From: Acidobacteriota bacterium
GTDB taxonomy: Bacteria > Acidobacteriota > Terriglobia > Bryobacterales > Bryobacteraceae
NCBI GenBank assembly: GCA_947470805.1
Contig: CANIVU010000068.1
Span: forward strand, 1 to 45,774
Reading direction: 5' to 3'
DNA: 45,774 nt
Below are positions 1-7,230 of this stretch, piece after piece (within the stretch, counting starts at the first letter, position 1; the number at the start of each line of letters is the position of its first letter). Both the position numbers and the translations under genes were made by a program. Under the pieces are notes generated by a model, which ran no database searches, was not told the DNA's origin, and saw only the letters and a list, made by a program, of their open reading frames with translations.

Positions 1-8
1 GAACCGGA

Positions 9-509
9 ATGAACAAGCAGCAGACGAACGGATCGACCACGGCGTGGGGAGCCGCGGAACGGAGCGAAGGCGAGCGAAGCGAGGCAGAGCGTAGTGCAGC
101 GGCTCCTCACGCCGGCGCGAAAAACCGGCCGAACCCGGAAGTGAGACCCCGAGCCCAACGGCGCAGTTTCACCGCAGCTTATAAGCAGAAGATTCTCGCT
201 GAAGCCGATGCCGCCAGTGGCAGCGGCACAATCGGAGCGCTGCTCCGCCGGGAAGGACTCTACTCCTCCCACCTCACGCACTGGCGCCAGGAACGAGACG
301 CCGGGATAACGAATGGACTCACCCCTCGGACACGCGGTCCCAAAGCGCGTTTCGATCCTTCTGCGAAAGAGGTGCAGTCTCTCCGCCGCCAGAATGAGCG
401 ACTGACCGAACAGCTCCGCAAAGCCGAGATCATCATCGACGTCCAAAAAAAAGTGGCTATTCTCTTAGGGCTGACTTTGGCCCAACCGGACCCCAAGGAC
501 CTTGCCTGA
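9..509 (+). CDS. IS3-family transposase OrfA
   Basis: Protein of 166 residues resembling the helix-turn-helix first ORF of IS3-family elements. The DNA-binding part is around residues 50-95 (pattern RRSFTAAYKQKILAEAD, then a second helix with SHLTHWRQ). A leucine-rich coiled coil follows at about 120-150 (QSLRRQNERLTEQLRKAEIII), as used for multimerisation in this family. The stop TGA overlaps the orfB ATG by one base (TGATG at 507-511), so the two are translationally coupled. An A8 run at 445-452 near the end suggests a -1 frameshift into orfB. The first about 35 residues are unusual: positions 48-106 form an inverted repeat that encodes a Glu/Arg/Ser-rich insert. The ATG at 9 is used. A start further upstream cannot be excluded because the window begins here. 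Confidence 0.85.
   Translation: MNKQQTNGSTTAWGAAERSEGERSEAERSAAAPHAGAKNRPNPEVRPRAQRRSFTAAYKQKILAEADAASGSGTIGALLRREGLYSSHLTHWRQERDAGITNGLTPRTRGPKARFDPSAKEVQSLRRQNERLTEQLRKAEIIIDVQKKVAILLGLTLAQPDPKDLA
48..106. repeat. Palindromic insert inside orfA
   Basis: GGAGCCGC at 48-55 is matched exactly by GCGGCTCC at 99-106. Between them is an imperfect run of GAGCGAAG/GAGCGTAG-like steps. The segment stays in frame and encodes AERSEGERSEAERSAAAP-type residues at the OrfA N-terminus, before the conserved part of the protein. It resembles a small dispersed palindromic (REP/BIME-like) sequence that has been absorbed into the coding region. The inverted repeat is seen directly; the mobile-repeat origin is inferred. 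Confidence 0.5.
445..452 (+). other. Probable -1 ribosomal frameshift site (A8)
   Basis: Eight consecutive A residues lie in the orfA frame at the VQKK codons. The -1 frame (that of orfB) is open without a stop from this run through to the orfB ATG at 509. A -1 slip would therefore join OrfA to OrfB as one OrfAB transposase. IS3-family elements characteristically use A-rich slippery sites for this. Use of the site here is inferred. Confidence 0.6.
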
Positions 510-1507
510 TGACCGCCACCGCGGCGCTTGCCTTGCAGGTGGGCACCGCTCCGGCCTGCATCGCGCTCGGCGTTTCGCGGGCATCTTTCTACCGGAATCT
601 TGCTCCGATGCATGGCCCCGCTCCGGCGCGGCGCCGTCCAGTCCGGGCGTTAGCCAGTATCGAACGGAAGGCCATTCTTGATCATCTCTACAGCCCGCGA
701 TTCCAGAACCAGGCGCCCATCGCCGTCTGCGCCACGTTGCTCGATGAAGGCCAATACTACTGCTCGGCCCGAACCATGTACCGGCTTCTGGAGGAGGCCG
801 GTCAGACCAAGGAGCGACGCAACCAGCTCGTTCACCCCGCCTACGAAAAACCAGAGCTACTGGCGTCAGCGCCCAATCAACTTTGGAGCTGGGACATCAC
901 CAAACTGCTCGGCCCAGCCAAGTGGACCTACTTCTACCTGTACGTGATCCTGGATGTCTACAGCCGATACGTCGTCGGCTGGATGATTGCCCATCGCGAG
1001 AGCGCCCAACTGGCCAGACAGCTATTTGCCGACACCTGTGCCAAACAGAGCATCGAGCCCGATTCGCTCACGGTCCACGCTGATCGCGGGTCCTCGATGA
1101 CGTCCAAATCCGTGGCTTTTCTGCTCAGCGACCTGGGCGTCACCAAATCGCACAGCCGCCCGCACGTCTCCAACGACAACCCCTATTCGGAGAGCCAGTT
1201 CCGGACCATGAAGTATCGGCCTGGCTTCCCGCAACGGTTCGGTTCCATTCAGGATGCCCGCGCTTTTGCCACCGACTTCTTTCGCTGGTACAACGAGGAT
1301 CATCACCACTCCGGCATCAGCCTGCTGACCCCGGCCGTGCTTCACCATGGCCTTGCGCCGATCGTTATCGAAAAACGCCAAGCCGTCCTCGACGCTGCTT
1401 ATCTCGTTCACCCGGAACGGTTCGTTAAGCATCCACCCAAATCCCCGCTTGCCCCAGCGCACGCCTGGATCAACAAACCAACAACAACAAACGACGATAC
1501 TCAGTAA
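509..1507 (+). CDS. IS3-family transposase OrfB (DDE integrase)
   Basis: Protein of 332 residues with the retroviral-integrase catalytic core. An N-terminal HTH_21-like region (RKAILDHLYSPRFQNQAP and a YCSARTMYRLL segment) precedes the catalytic domain. The DDE triad is visible: Asp in LWSWDITKL, Asp in LTVHADRGSSM and Glu in DNPYSESQFRTMKY, followed by the usual FRWYNEDHHHSG segment. The gene looks complete. It overlaps orfA by one base and lies in the -1 frame relative to it. Nothing in the coding sequence suggests inactivity, so the element may still be mobile. Its left end lies before the window. Confidence 0.9.
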   Translation: MTATAALALQVGTAPACIALGVSRASFYRNLAPMHGPAPARRRPVRALASIERKAILDHLYSPRFQNQAPIAVCATLLDEGQYYCSARTMYRLLEEAGQTKERRNQLVHPAYEKPELLASAPNQLWSWDITKLLGPAKWTYFYLYVILDVYSRYVVGWMIAHRESAQLARQLFADTCAKQSIEPDSLTVHADRGSSMTSKSVAFLLSDLGVTKSHSRPHVSNDNPYSESQFRTMKYRPGFPQRFGSIQDARAFATDFFRWYNEDHHHSGISLLTPAVLHHGLAPIVIEKRQAVLDAAYLVHPERFVKHPPKSPLAPAHAWINKPTTTNDDTQ

Positions 1508-1516
1508 ACTCCTTGA

Positions 1517-1540
1517 CCGACTGTCTCAAAGTCGTTGACA
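1517..1540. repeat. Probable right terminal inverted repeat of the IS3 element
   Basis: Read from the outside, the end at 1540 begins TGTCAACGACTTTGAGACAG, with the TG...CA termini typical of IS3-family elements. Glycosyltransferase coding sequence resumes immediately beyond it at 1541, in an open frame, which marks the boundary. The matching left repeat is outside the window, so the assignment rests on the sharp change of homology. Confidence 0.55.
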
Positions 1541-1749
1541 CGCGCCGTTGCGCCGACTGTCAGACCCGGCTCACACTTGACAATCCGAACGTGCGGATGT
1601 GCCGGGATGTCGACGTGGTCTTCACTGACCAGGATCAGTTCCTTGTGTTCGTTGGACTGGCCAAGGAAGCTGCGGAAAAGTATCGGCAGGTATTTCCTCC
1701 GGGATGCGGTGATCGGACAAATGCAGGAGACGAGCGGGTTTGGATTCAC
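1541..1749 (-). pseudogene. Family 2 glycosyltransferase, N-terminal fragment cut by IS3
   Basis: Reading on the minus strand from a GTG at 1749, the first about 69 residues match the start of a GT-A (GT2) glycosyltransferase. They have the opening PLVSCICPITASRRKYLP, the SFLGQSNEHKELILVSED strand-helix-strand, and VRIVKCEPGLTVGA, the region that usually precedes the donor-sugar aspartates. The frame then runs straight into IS sequence and stops about 40 bases inside it, so the catalytic half is missing. The remainder of the gene should lie on the far side of the element, left of the window. It is divergent from the zinc-ribbon gene at 1797, with about 47 bp between starts. It would normally add a sugar to a surface glycan; the fragment cannot. 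Confidence 0.7.
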
Positions 1750-1796
1750 ACGGATATTTATTGACCCGTCTGGTAAGCTGCTTATACAGCACTTGC

Positions 1797-2291
1797 ATGA
1801 GCGAAGATTTTATTCAACTAACCTGTCGCAGTTGTGGAGGCAAACTGAATGTCTACGACGACACGGATCGATTCGCATGTGCCTCATGTGGCGTTGAGAT
1901 GATTGTTCATAGGCGGGGTGGAACGGTTGCACTCAGCGCCGTTACGGACGCCATCAAGCAGGTTCAAGCCGGTACGGACAAGGTTGCGGCGGAACTAGCA
2001 CTTGCGAGATTATCTGCCGAATCGGATGCTCTACATGCCAGAGCTAGCGATTTGAGGGTGAAGAGTTCAAAAGCATTTACGTGCATCGTCGCTGCAATTG
2101 GATGTTTCTTAGTTGGCTTGATGCTTTCTTCGACCAACGCAGGACAGGGCTTAGTGGTCTTCTCTGTGATAGCCGGTGGATTTAATTACCTCAAGAAGAA
2201 GGGTTGCCAACAGATATTAACGGAAGTCAGGCACCAGCTTCGGCATGTTGAAGGCGAGATGCAGAAGCACCGAATGATAGTGAATGGGTAG
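1797..2291 (+). CDS. Small zinc-ribbon membrane protein, unknown function
   Basis: Protein of 164 residues starting MSEDFIQLTC; an upstream in-frame ATG at 1740 would add 19 unconvincing residues that overlap the divergent gene. Four cysteines (Cys10, Cys13, Cys27, Cys30) form a CxxC-x13-CxxC zinc ribbon. Then comes an alpha-helical, probably coiled-coil segment of about residues 48-90 (rich in Ala, Glu, Leu). Two hydrophobic segments follow at about 96-115 and 122-138, and a charged tail. The layout suggests a membrane-anchored protein with a cytosolic zinc ribbon. No family is recognised. The DNA from here to about 2460 is visibly less GC-rich than the rest of the window, suggesting recent acquisition. 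No strong ribosome binding site is seen. Confidence 0.65.
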   Translation: MSEDFIQLTCRSCGGKLNVYDDTDRFACASCGVEMIVHRRGGTVALSAVTDAIKQVQAGTDKVAAELALARLSAESDALHARASDLRVKSSKAFTCIVAAIGCFLVGLMLSSTNAGQGLVVFSVIAGGFNYLKKKGCQQILTEVRHQLRHVEGEMQKHRMIVNG

Positions 2292-2298
2292 TGTGACG

Positions 2299-2682
2299 CT
2301 AAACGGAATAAGAGACTGTAACGTCAACCGCCATATGATGCAGTTTCGTCGAGGTTTCGTAATGATGAACAACACTGTCAAGGAAACTCGTCACTTCGTT
2401 GAGTCCTGCAATTGTCAGTCGTTTACCGTCCAGTAGATCCAACACCACGTCACGGATCTGTCAGGCCAGATTCAGCGTGTCAGCGAAGATGGAAAACTGA
2501 ATTCGTTGCGAACGGAAGGCTGGACCAGAATGTGTATGTTCGCTGTCAGCGGTGATGAGGTAGAAGACGATGTACGGACGCACCACGGCGTCAGGAGCAT
2601 GACCAGGATAGATGCGGGTCCCGATGAGTGCGGAGAGCGTTGACTGGTCCGAAAGCCAAGGAAAGAATGATGTTTCAAACAT
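2299..2682 (-). pseudogene. DUF3168-like phage tail protein with in-frame TGA
   Basis: The reading frame from the ATG at 2682 gives 73 residues like the front of DUF3168 tail-completion proteins (LSALIGTRIYPGHAPD, then RPYIVFYLITADSEHTH and QRIQFSIFADTLNLA). It then meets TGA at 2461-2463. The same frame continues beyond with the expected rest of the domain (QIRDVVLDLLDGKRLTIAGL ... MAVDVTVSYSV) to a TAG at 2299-2301, about 126 residues in all, which is the normal family length. A single C-to-T change in a CGA arginine codon would explain the stop. The call is therefore a point-mutated gene; readthrough of TGA followed by C is possible but unproven. It lies two bases after the gp10-like gene, the usual phage order. 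Confidence 0.7.
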
Positions 2683-2684
2683 GG

Positions 2685-3086
2685 CTATTTCTTGCCCTCG
2701 ATTAGTTTCCTGAGACCTTCGGCGATGATCTCGCCAGTTTCGTTTTTCTTGGCAGTGACGGCAGGACGGAAGAACCGTCGTGGCTGCATCTTGCTCGTTC
2801 CAAATTCAACGAGATGGGCATGTGGAGCACCGCCTTTCCCGTACTTCACACCGACGAGGACGTTCAAATCGTCAGGGTCCTTCTTGCCATAAGTGGCGAT
2901 GATGGACTCTTTCAACTTGCCAGTGTCCACCGGCACTCTCGCTTTTGCTTCATCTCTGATGACGAATGCGCCACGCATGAGCACCCTGCGCACTTCATCG
3001 CCGGATACCTTTCCTTTCAACTTTTCAACGGCGTCGGCTAAATCGGCGAGTCCTTCGACCTTGGTGAACTTCACTGAACGTGCCAT
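2685..3086 (-). CDS. HK97 gp10-like phage tail component
   Basis: Protein of 133 residues that fits the HK97-gp10/DUF646 family of small tail-assembly proteins. It has the hallmark segment AFVIRDEAKARVPVDTGKLKESI near residues 42-64, then PHAHLVEFGTSKMQPRRFFRPAV near 88-110. In tailed phages this gene sits just before a DUF3168 tail-completion gene, exactly as here. The reading frame is intact. No capsid, terminase or other tail genes are nearby, so it is a relic rather than a working prophage gene. The start ATG (3084-3086) lies directly at the junction with xylanase coding sequence, so its native upstream region is gone. Confidence 0.8.
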   Translation of the reverse strand: MARSVKFTKVEGLADLADAVEKLKGKVSGDEVRRVLMRGAFVIRDEAKARVPVDTGKLKESIIATYGKKDPDDLNVLVGVKYGKGGAPHAHLVEFGTSKMQPRRFFRPAVTAKKNETGEIIAEGLRKLIEGKK

Positions 3087-3098
3087 CTACTCGACCTC

Positions 3099-4058
3099 TT
3101 TACATTCCAAAAAGTCGTCCTCGAAAATGACCTCAAGTGGCCCCAATGGGAGCAAACCCGCAATAGGGCCCAGGGCGCGCTCAACTGGCTCCGTGCCAAT
3201 GGCATCACCAAAGTCCGCGGCCACAACCTCGTCTGGCCCAACTGGCAATACCTCCCCGCCGACCTCCAACGCCTCGCCTCCAACCCCGCCGCCCTCCGCG
3301 CCCGCATCCTCGATCACATCGCCGAAGAGGTCTCCGCCACCCGCGGCCAGCTCGTCGAATGGGACGTCCTCAACGAGCCCTATACCAACACCGCCCTCCA
3401 AGCCATCCTCGGCGACCAGGAGATGGCCGCCTGGTTCAAAAAAGCCGCCGAACACGATCCCCAACCCACGCTCTACATCAACGACTACAGCATCCTCTCA
3501 GGAGGCGGCCTCGACAAACCCCACCAGGACGGCTACTTCAACATCATCCGCAAGATCATCGATGGGGAAGCCCCGCTCGGCGGCATCGGCATGCAAGGCC
3601 ACTTCGGCGCACAACTCACCCCCGTCTCCAAACTCTGGCAAATCCTCGATCGTTTCTCTGAATTCAAAAAGCCCATCCACATCACCGAATTCGATATCGA
3701 CATCGACGACGAAGAGGTCCAGGCCGCCTACACCCGCGACTTCCTCACCGCCATCTTCGCCCACCCCTCCATCGATGGCTTCATGATGTGGGGCTTCTGG
3801 GAGGGCCGCCACTGGCGCCCCCGCGCCGCCATGTTCCGCAAGGATTGGTCCCGCAAACCCAACGCCGACGCCTTCACCGATCTGGTCTTCAACAAGTGGT
3901 GGACCAACGAAACCGCCATCACCGATGCCAACGGTGCCATCGCCCTCCGCAGCTTCAAAGGCGACTACTCGATCGACGTCTCGATCGGCGAACTCACCCA
4001 AAACACCACCGCCACCCTCACCCGCGACGGCCTCGCCATGACCATCGTCCTGCCCTAA
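3099..4058 (+). pseudogene. GH10 endo-1,4-beta-xylanase, N-terminally truncated
   Basis: About 319 codons in one frame encode most of a glycoside hydrolase family 10 catalytic domain. It enters abruptly at FQKVVLENDLKWPQWEQ, the conserved second-strand region, then RGHNLVWP. The acid/base glutamate lies in VEWDVLNEPY and the nucleophile glutamate in HITEFDIDID. WGFWEGRHWRPRAAM and a C-terminal beta-rich tail follow. Both catalytic residues survive. The signal peptide and first barrel strand are missing, and an in-frame TGA at 3075-3077 lies just upstream in phage-gene sequence. The first in-frame ATG is only at 3423. The gene was evidently cut when the phage segment joined here. In the intact form it would be a secreted xylan-degrading enzyme. 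Confidence 0.8.
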
Positions 4059-4202
4059 AATCCCCGCAACAAATCGCCCCGCTTGGATCTGCACGGAGGG
4101 CGACCGCTGACCCCGGGTGAAGTGCCGGCCGGGGCCCAAAATGAGGTGAATGTTCGTCCTCCTCGCCTGCCTGTCGACGCTGTCCCGGCAGAGCCCTTCC
4201 GG

Positions 4203-4369
4203 TACCTGGCGCAGCACCGCGTCACCATCTACCTGAACGGCGCCAAGATCAACGAAGGCCCCTGGGAATACCTCGGGAAAAAGGCGGCTACATTGACACG
4301 GTCGAAATCAGCCCAGATGGCAAGACCCTCACCGGCCGCAACAACGTCGTCACCTCCCCACGCCCCTAG
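4203..4369 (+). pseudogene. Frameshifted remnant of an unknown coding sequence
   Basis: The 335-bp gap between the xylanase and the aminotransferase contains a short protein-like stretch in one frame (RVTIYLNGAKINEGPWEYLG). It continues sensibly in another frame after an A5 run at 4278-4282 (GGYIDTVEISPDGKTLTGRN) to a TAG at 4367-4369. Together they look like the tail of a beta-rich protein broken by a homopolymer indel. No family is assigned. Upstream of it (4059-4200) nothing is recognised. Confidence 0.35.
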
Positions 4370-4393
4370 CGCCCGGCCGAAAATTACCATACG

Positions 4394-5686
4394 ATGAGCC
4401 CAGCCATGGAACGCCGTAAATTCGTTGCCGCCACCACCGCTGCCCTCTCCGCCAGCGCAGCCACCACCACGCCCGTCCGCGCCACCCTCCTCCGCCCCGG
4501 CTACTGGGGCACCCAGTTCTACGACGAAAAGGAGCGCGCCGAACTCAACGACGTCCTCGACGCCCAGTCCCCCTTCCGCTGGTACGGCGCCAAAACCCCC
4601 ACCAAAGTCCTGCAATTCGAAAAGGAATTCGCCGCGCGGATGCAGACGAAATTCGCCCTCGGCGTCACCTCCGGCACCGCCGCCCTGCAAGTCGCCATGG
4701 CCGCCCTCGAAATCGGTCCCGGCGACGAAGTCATCCTCCCCGCCTGGACCTGGCACTCCTGTTTCAACGCCGTTCTCCTCGCCGGCGCCCTCCCCGTCTG
4801 CGTCGAAATCGATACCACTTTCAACATCGACCCCGCCGCCTTCGAACGTGCCATCACCCCCCAAACCAAAGCCGTCATTGCCGTCCACCTCCAGGGCAAC
4901 CCCTGCCGCCTCGACCAAGTCCTCGCCATCGCCAAAAAGCACAAGCTAAAGGTCATCGAAGACTGCGCCCAAAGCGTCGGTGCCTCCTATAACGGCCGCC
5001 CCGTCGGCTCCTACGGCGACATCAGTATCTATAGCCTCCAGCTCAATAAAACCATCACCGCCGGCGAAGGCGGCGCCGTCGTCACCAACGACCCCGTCTT
5101 GTTCGAACGCGCCTCCCGCTTCCACGATCTCGGCGGCTTCCGCGCCCCCCACCAGCAACAAGTCGGCGAACCCCGCGTCCCCTGGCTCTTCGGCGCCAAC
5201 TACCGCATGAGCGAATTCACCGGCGGCGTCCTCCTCGCCCAACTTCGCAAGCTCGATAAAATCGTCACCGCCATCCGCGCCAACTCGCGCCAGGTCTACG
5301 ACGGCATCCGCGATCTCCCCGGCATCCAGTTTCGCCACCTCCCCGACCCCGCCGGCGAGCTCGGCGCCGGCGTCTTCTTCGACCTCAAAACCAAGGACCG
5401 CGCCGACCGCTTTCTCACCGCCATGAAGGCCGAAAACATCACCGCCGCCAAGCCCGGCGGCTCGGTCATCCTTCCCACCCTCCCCCACATCATCGCCAAA
5501 GCCACGCCCCCCGGCTGGCCCAGCTACAGCACCCCCCGCGGCAAGGCCCTGCAGTACGGCGCCCAATCCTGCCCGCAAACCATCGATATCCTGCAACGCT
5601 TCGCTGGCGTCCCCTTGGACCCCAAATACACCCGCCAGGATCTCACCGACATTGTGGCCGCTATCCGCAAAGTCTATCCGGCTTGA
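4394..5686 (+). CDS. DegT/DnrJ/EryC1/StrS-family aminotransferase with Tat-like leader
   Basis: Protein of 430 residues. Fold-type I PLP aminotransferases of this family usually act on keto-sugars in antibiotic or surface-glycan pathways. Visible features are SGTAALQVAM (about 93-102), the PLP-ring-facing segment PAWTWHSCFNAV, Asp190 in KVIEDCAQSVGA, and Lys219 in SLQLNKTITAGEGGA, the expected Schiff-base lysine. The N-terminus is odd. MERRKFVAATTAALSASAA reads as a twin-arginine export signal, although these enzymes are normally cytosolic. The start may be ATG 4394 or ATG 4406. It stands alone after a decayed region and ends 3 bp before a convergent tRNA. The sugar substrate cannot be told from sequence. 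Without the leader, the length is normal for the family. Confidence 0.85.
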   Translation: MSPAMERRKFVAATTAALSASAATTTPVRATLLRPGYWGTQFYDEKERAELNDVLDAQSPFRWYGAKTPTKVLQFEKEFAARMQTKFALGVTSGTAALQVAMAALEIGPGDEVILPAWTWHSCFNAVLLAGALPVCVEIDTTFNIDPAAFERAITPQTKAVIAVHLQGNPCRLDQVLAIAKKHKLKVIEDCAQSVGASYNGRPVGSYGDISIYSLQLNKTITAGEGGAVVTNDPVLFERASRFHDLGGFRAPHQQQVGEPRVPWLFGANYRMSEFTGGVLLAQLRKLDKIVTAIRANSRQVYDGIRDLPGIQFRHLPDPAGELGAGVFFDLKTKDRADRFLTAMKAENITAAKPGGSVILPTLPHIIAKATPPGWPSYSTPRGKALQYGAQSCPQTIDILQRFAGVPLDPKYTRQDLTDIVAAIRKVYPA

Positions 5687-5689
5687 AAA

Positions 5690-5766
5690 TGGTCGGGGCG
5701 GAGGGATTCGAACCCCCGACCTCCTGCTCCCAAAGCAGGCGCGATACCGGGCTACGCTACGCCCCG
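5690..5766 (-). tRNA. tRNA-Pro(UGG): tRNA-Pro (anticodon UGG)
   Basis: Reading the minus strand from 5766, acceptor stem CGGGGCG pairs with CGCCCCG near the 3' end, then discriminator A and an encoded CCA at 5692-5690. The anticodon arm is CCTGC-TTTGGGA-GCAGG with anticodon TGG (plus-strand CCA at 5730-5732). The T arm is GTCGGGGGTTCGAATCCCTCC-like. The length is 77 nt, as usual for bacterial tRNA-Pro. It is the first unit after the DUF2779 gene on the same strand, 12 bp beyond its stop, and is convergent with the aminotransferase. Confidence 0.95.
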
Positions 5767-5778
5767 ACTCCTACTAGC

Positions 5779-7230
5779 TTACCATCCGCCTTCGCCCACC
5801 ACCCGCGTCGCCGCCCGCTCCGCCAGCACCGCGTGCAGCCGCACCATCGCCAGCGTGTCCAACTTGCAGTATTCCAACAACGCCGCCCGTGTCTCCCGCA
5901 CCGAAGCCTCCCCTGCAATCTCCCCCCGCGCCATCTGCGCAAACCGCGTAATCGCCATACTCCCATCCCCCACCGCCAACCCCGCGTACGACAACTCCGG
6001 CACCAACGCCGGCAGCACTTTCTTAATCGAAAAACTCCCGCCAAAATCCGGATGATACACGTGGTGCATCACAATCGGCAGCAGGTCCACCAGCCGTCGC
6101 GCAATCCGTCCCAACGGCTCCGTCAGGTCCGCGAACCGCTCCGCCAAACGCAGAATCTGCGACTTCTCGTACGGGCTGTAAACCACAATCGACCCCGCCT
6201 CCCCCAGCGCCGCCACCAGCCGCTCCGCCAGCTCCCGCTCACACTCCCGCCCCGCTTCGGCCAAGTACTCGCCGTGCCCCACCTCCCCGTCCAACAAGTC
6301 CCGCCAATGCAAACTGTACTGCGTCAACACCTGCTGATGACACCCATACCCCGCATACAGCGGCAGCGTCGTCGCCACCGTCTCAAAGTCCAGGTAATAA
6401 CAAGGCCACTCCATCCGCGACAGCGCATACCCCAGCTCCCGCGTGAAGACGACATTCCCCGACAACGCCGCCATCTTCGCCCGCTCCTGCAACCCGTTCA
6501 ACTTCGCCCGCGGCGGAATCTCGGCCATCGCCACCACGCCCCACTGCAGCATCGCCGACGTCTTCAACTGCGGCAACTCCAACACCGTCGGAGCCACGCC
6601 CTTCCCCAGGCACTCCCCCGCAAACTGCGGGCACTCCCGGCACGCCGCCGCCAACACCGCCTCCGGCCGCTCCTCTCCCAGTAGCAACGCGGCTCGTCCC
6701 TCGGCCTCCCGCGCAAACTCCGAAGCCCGCGCCAACACCGCCTCCGTCACATCCCGCCGCGCAAACAGCTCCTGCACCGGCTCCCCATGCCGGTAATCCC
6801 GCGATAGCAACAACAACGTCGCCGCGCTCACCACCACCCCCGCCAACTGCATCACCATCACCGTATACGCCAGGTCGTCCACGTACTGTTCCAACTTCCC
6901 CGTATCGGCGAAGCTCGACTTCACCTCCACCGCCTCCCACCCCACGCTCCGCCGCCGCACCATATCGGCCCGCGCCGCCCACGCCCCGGCCGCGAACTTA
7001 GCTTCAAACAACGTGCCCGTGTGTCCGTCCGCCATCCGCTCCCGCGTCTCGTCCTCGGTCGAAACCAGCACTCCGCGCGCGTACAACTCCCTCGCCCGCT
7101 CGCCCACCTCCTGGCCCTGCCGCATCCGGAACAAGTCCGCCTCGCCCGGCGGCGCGGACTGGCGCTGGTCGAACCACGCCATCCGCGCACACTGCGCCGC
7201 CCGCAACCAGTCCTGCTTCTCCAGCGCCAC
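5779..7230 (-). CDS. DUF2779 protein: Cas4/RecB-like nuclease plus DEDD exonuclease domain
   Basis: Protein of 483 residues starting at GTG 7230. The first about 210 residues look like a PD-(D/E)xK nuclease. They contain KQDWLRAAQCARMAWF near the start, Glu76 in LFEAKF, Asp89 in RADMV and Glu102-x-Lys104 in EAVEVKSS. One early cysteine (Cys14) and a later CxxC-x6-C group (Cys197, Cys200, Cys207) match the four-cysteine iron-sulphur pattern of Cas4/AddB nucleases. The second half is the DUF2779 domain with an RNase H-like DEDD core. Its motifs are YYLDFET (Asp281, Glu283), a middle VVYSPYEKSQI and a late EYCKLDTLAMV. A role in DNA or RNA end processing is inferred. The GTG overlaps the maeB TAG by one base (TAGTG), so it is translationally coupled to that metabolic gene. 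Confidence 0.8.
   Translation of the reverse strand: MALEKQDWLRAAQCARMAWFDQRQSAPPGEADLFRMRQGQEVGERARELYARGVLVSTEDETRERMADGHTGTLFEAKFAAGAWAARADMVRRRSVGWEAVEVKSSFADTGKLEQYVDDLAYTVMVMQLAGVVVSAATLLLLSRDYRHGEPVQELFARRDVTEAVLARASEFAREAEGRAALLLGEERPEAVLAAACRECPQFAGECLGKGVAPTVLELPQLKTSAMLQWGVVAMAEIPPRAKLNGLQERAKMAALSGNVVFTRELGYALSRMEWPCYYLDFETVATTLPLYAGYGCHQQVLTQYSLHWRDLLDGEVGHGEYLAEAGRECERELAERLVAALGEAGSIVVYSPYEKSQILRLAERFADLTEPLGRIARRLVDLLPIVMHHVYHPDFGGSFSIKKVLPALVPELSYAGLAVGDGSMAITRFAQMARGEIAGEASVRETRAALLEYCKLDTLAMVRLHAVLAERAATRVVGEGGW

Noticed and set aside
1513-1764. Plus-strand 83-codon frame crossing the IS end
   Set aside because: Antisense of the glycosyltransferase fragment, whose minus-strand protein similarity is clear.
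2461-2463. Selenocysteine or recoded TGA in the DUF3168 gene
   Set aside because: No selenocysteine insertion hairpin is apparent after the TGA, tail proteins do not use selenocysteine, and other genes here use TGA as a normal stop.
2299-3086. A complete prophage
   Set aside because: Only two adjacent tail genes are present; no integrase, terminase, capsid or lysis genes occur around them in this window.
5683-6684. Long plus-strand frame beginning with AEGFEPP-type residues across the tRNA
   Set aside because: It is the antisense of tRNA-Pro and of the DUF2779 gene; the composition (Arg/Pro/His/Gln) is typical of a shadow frame in GC-rich DNA.
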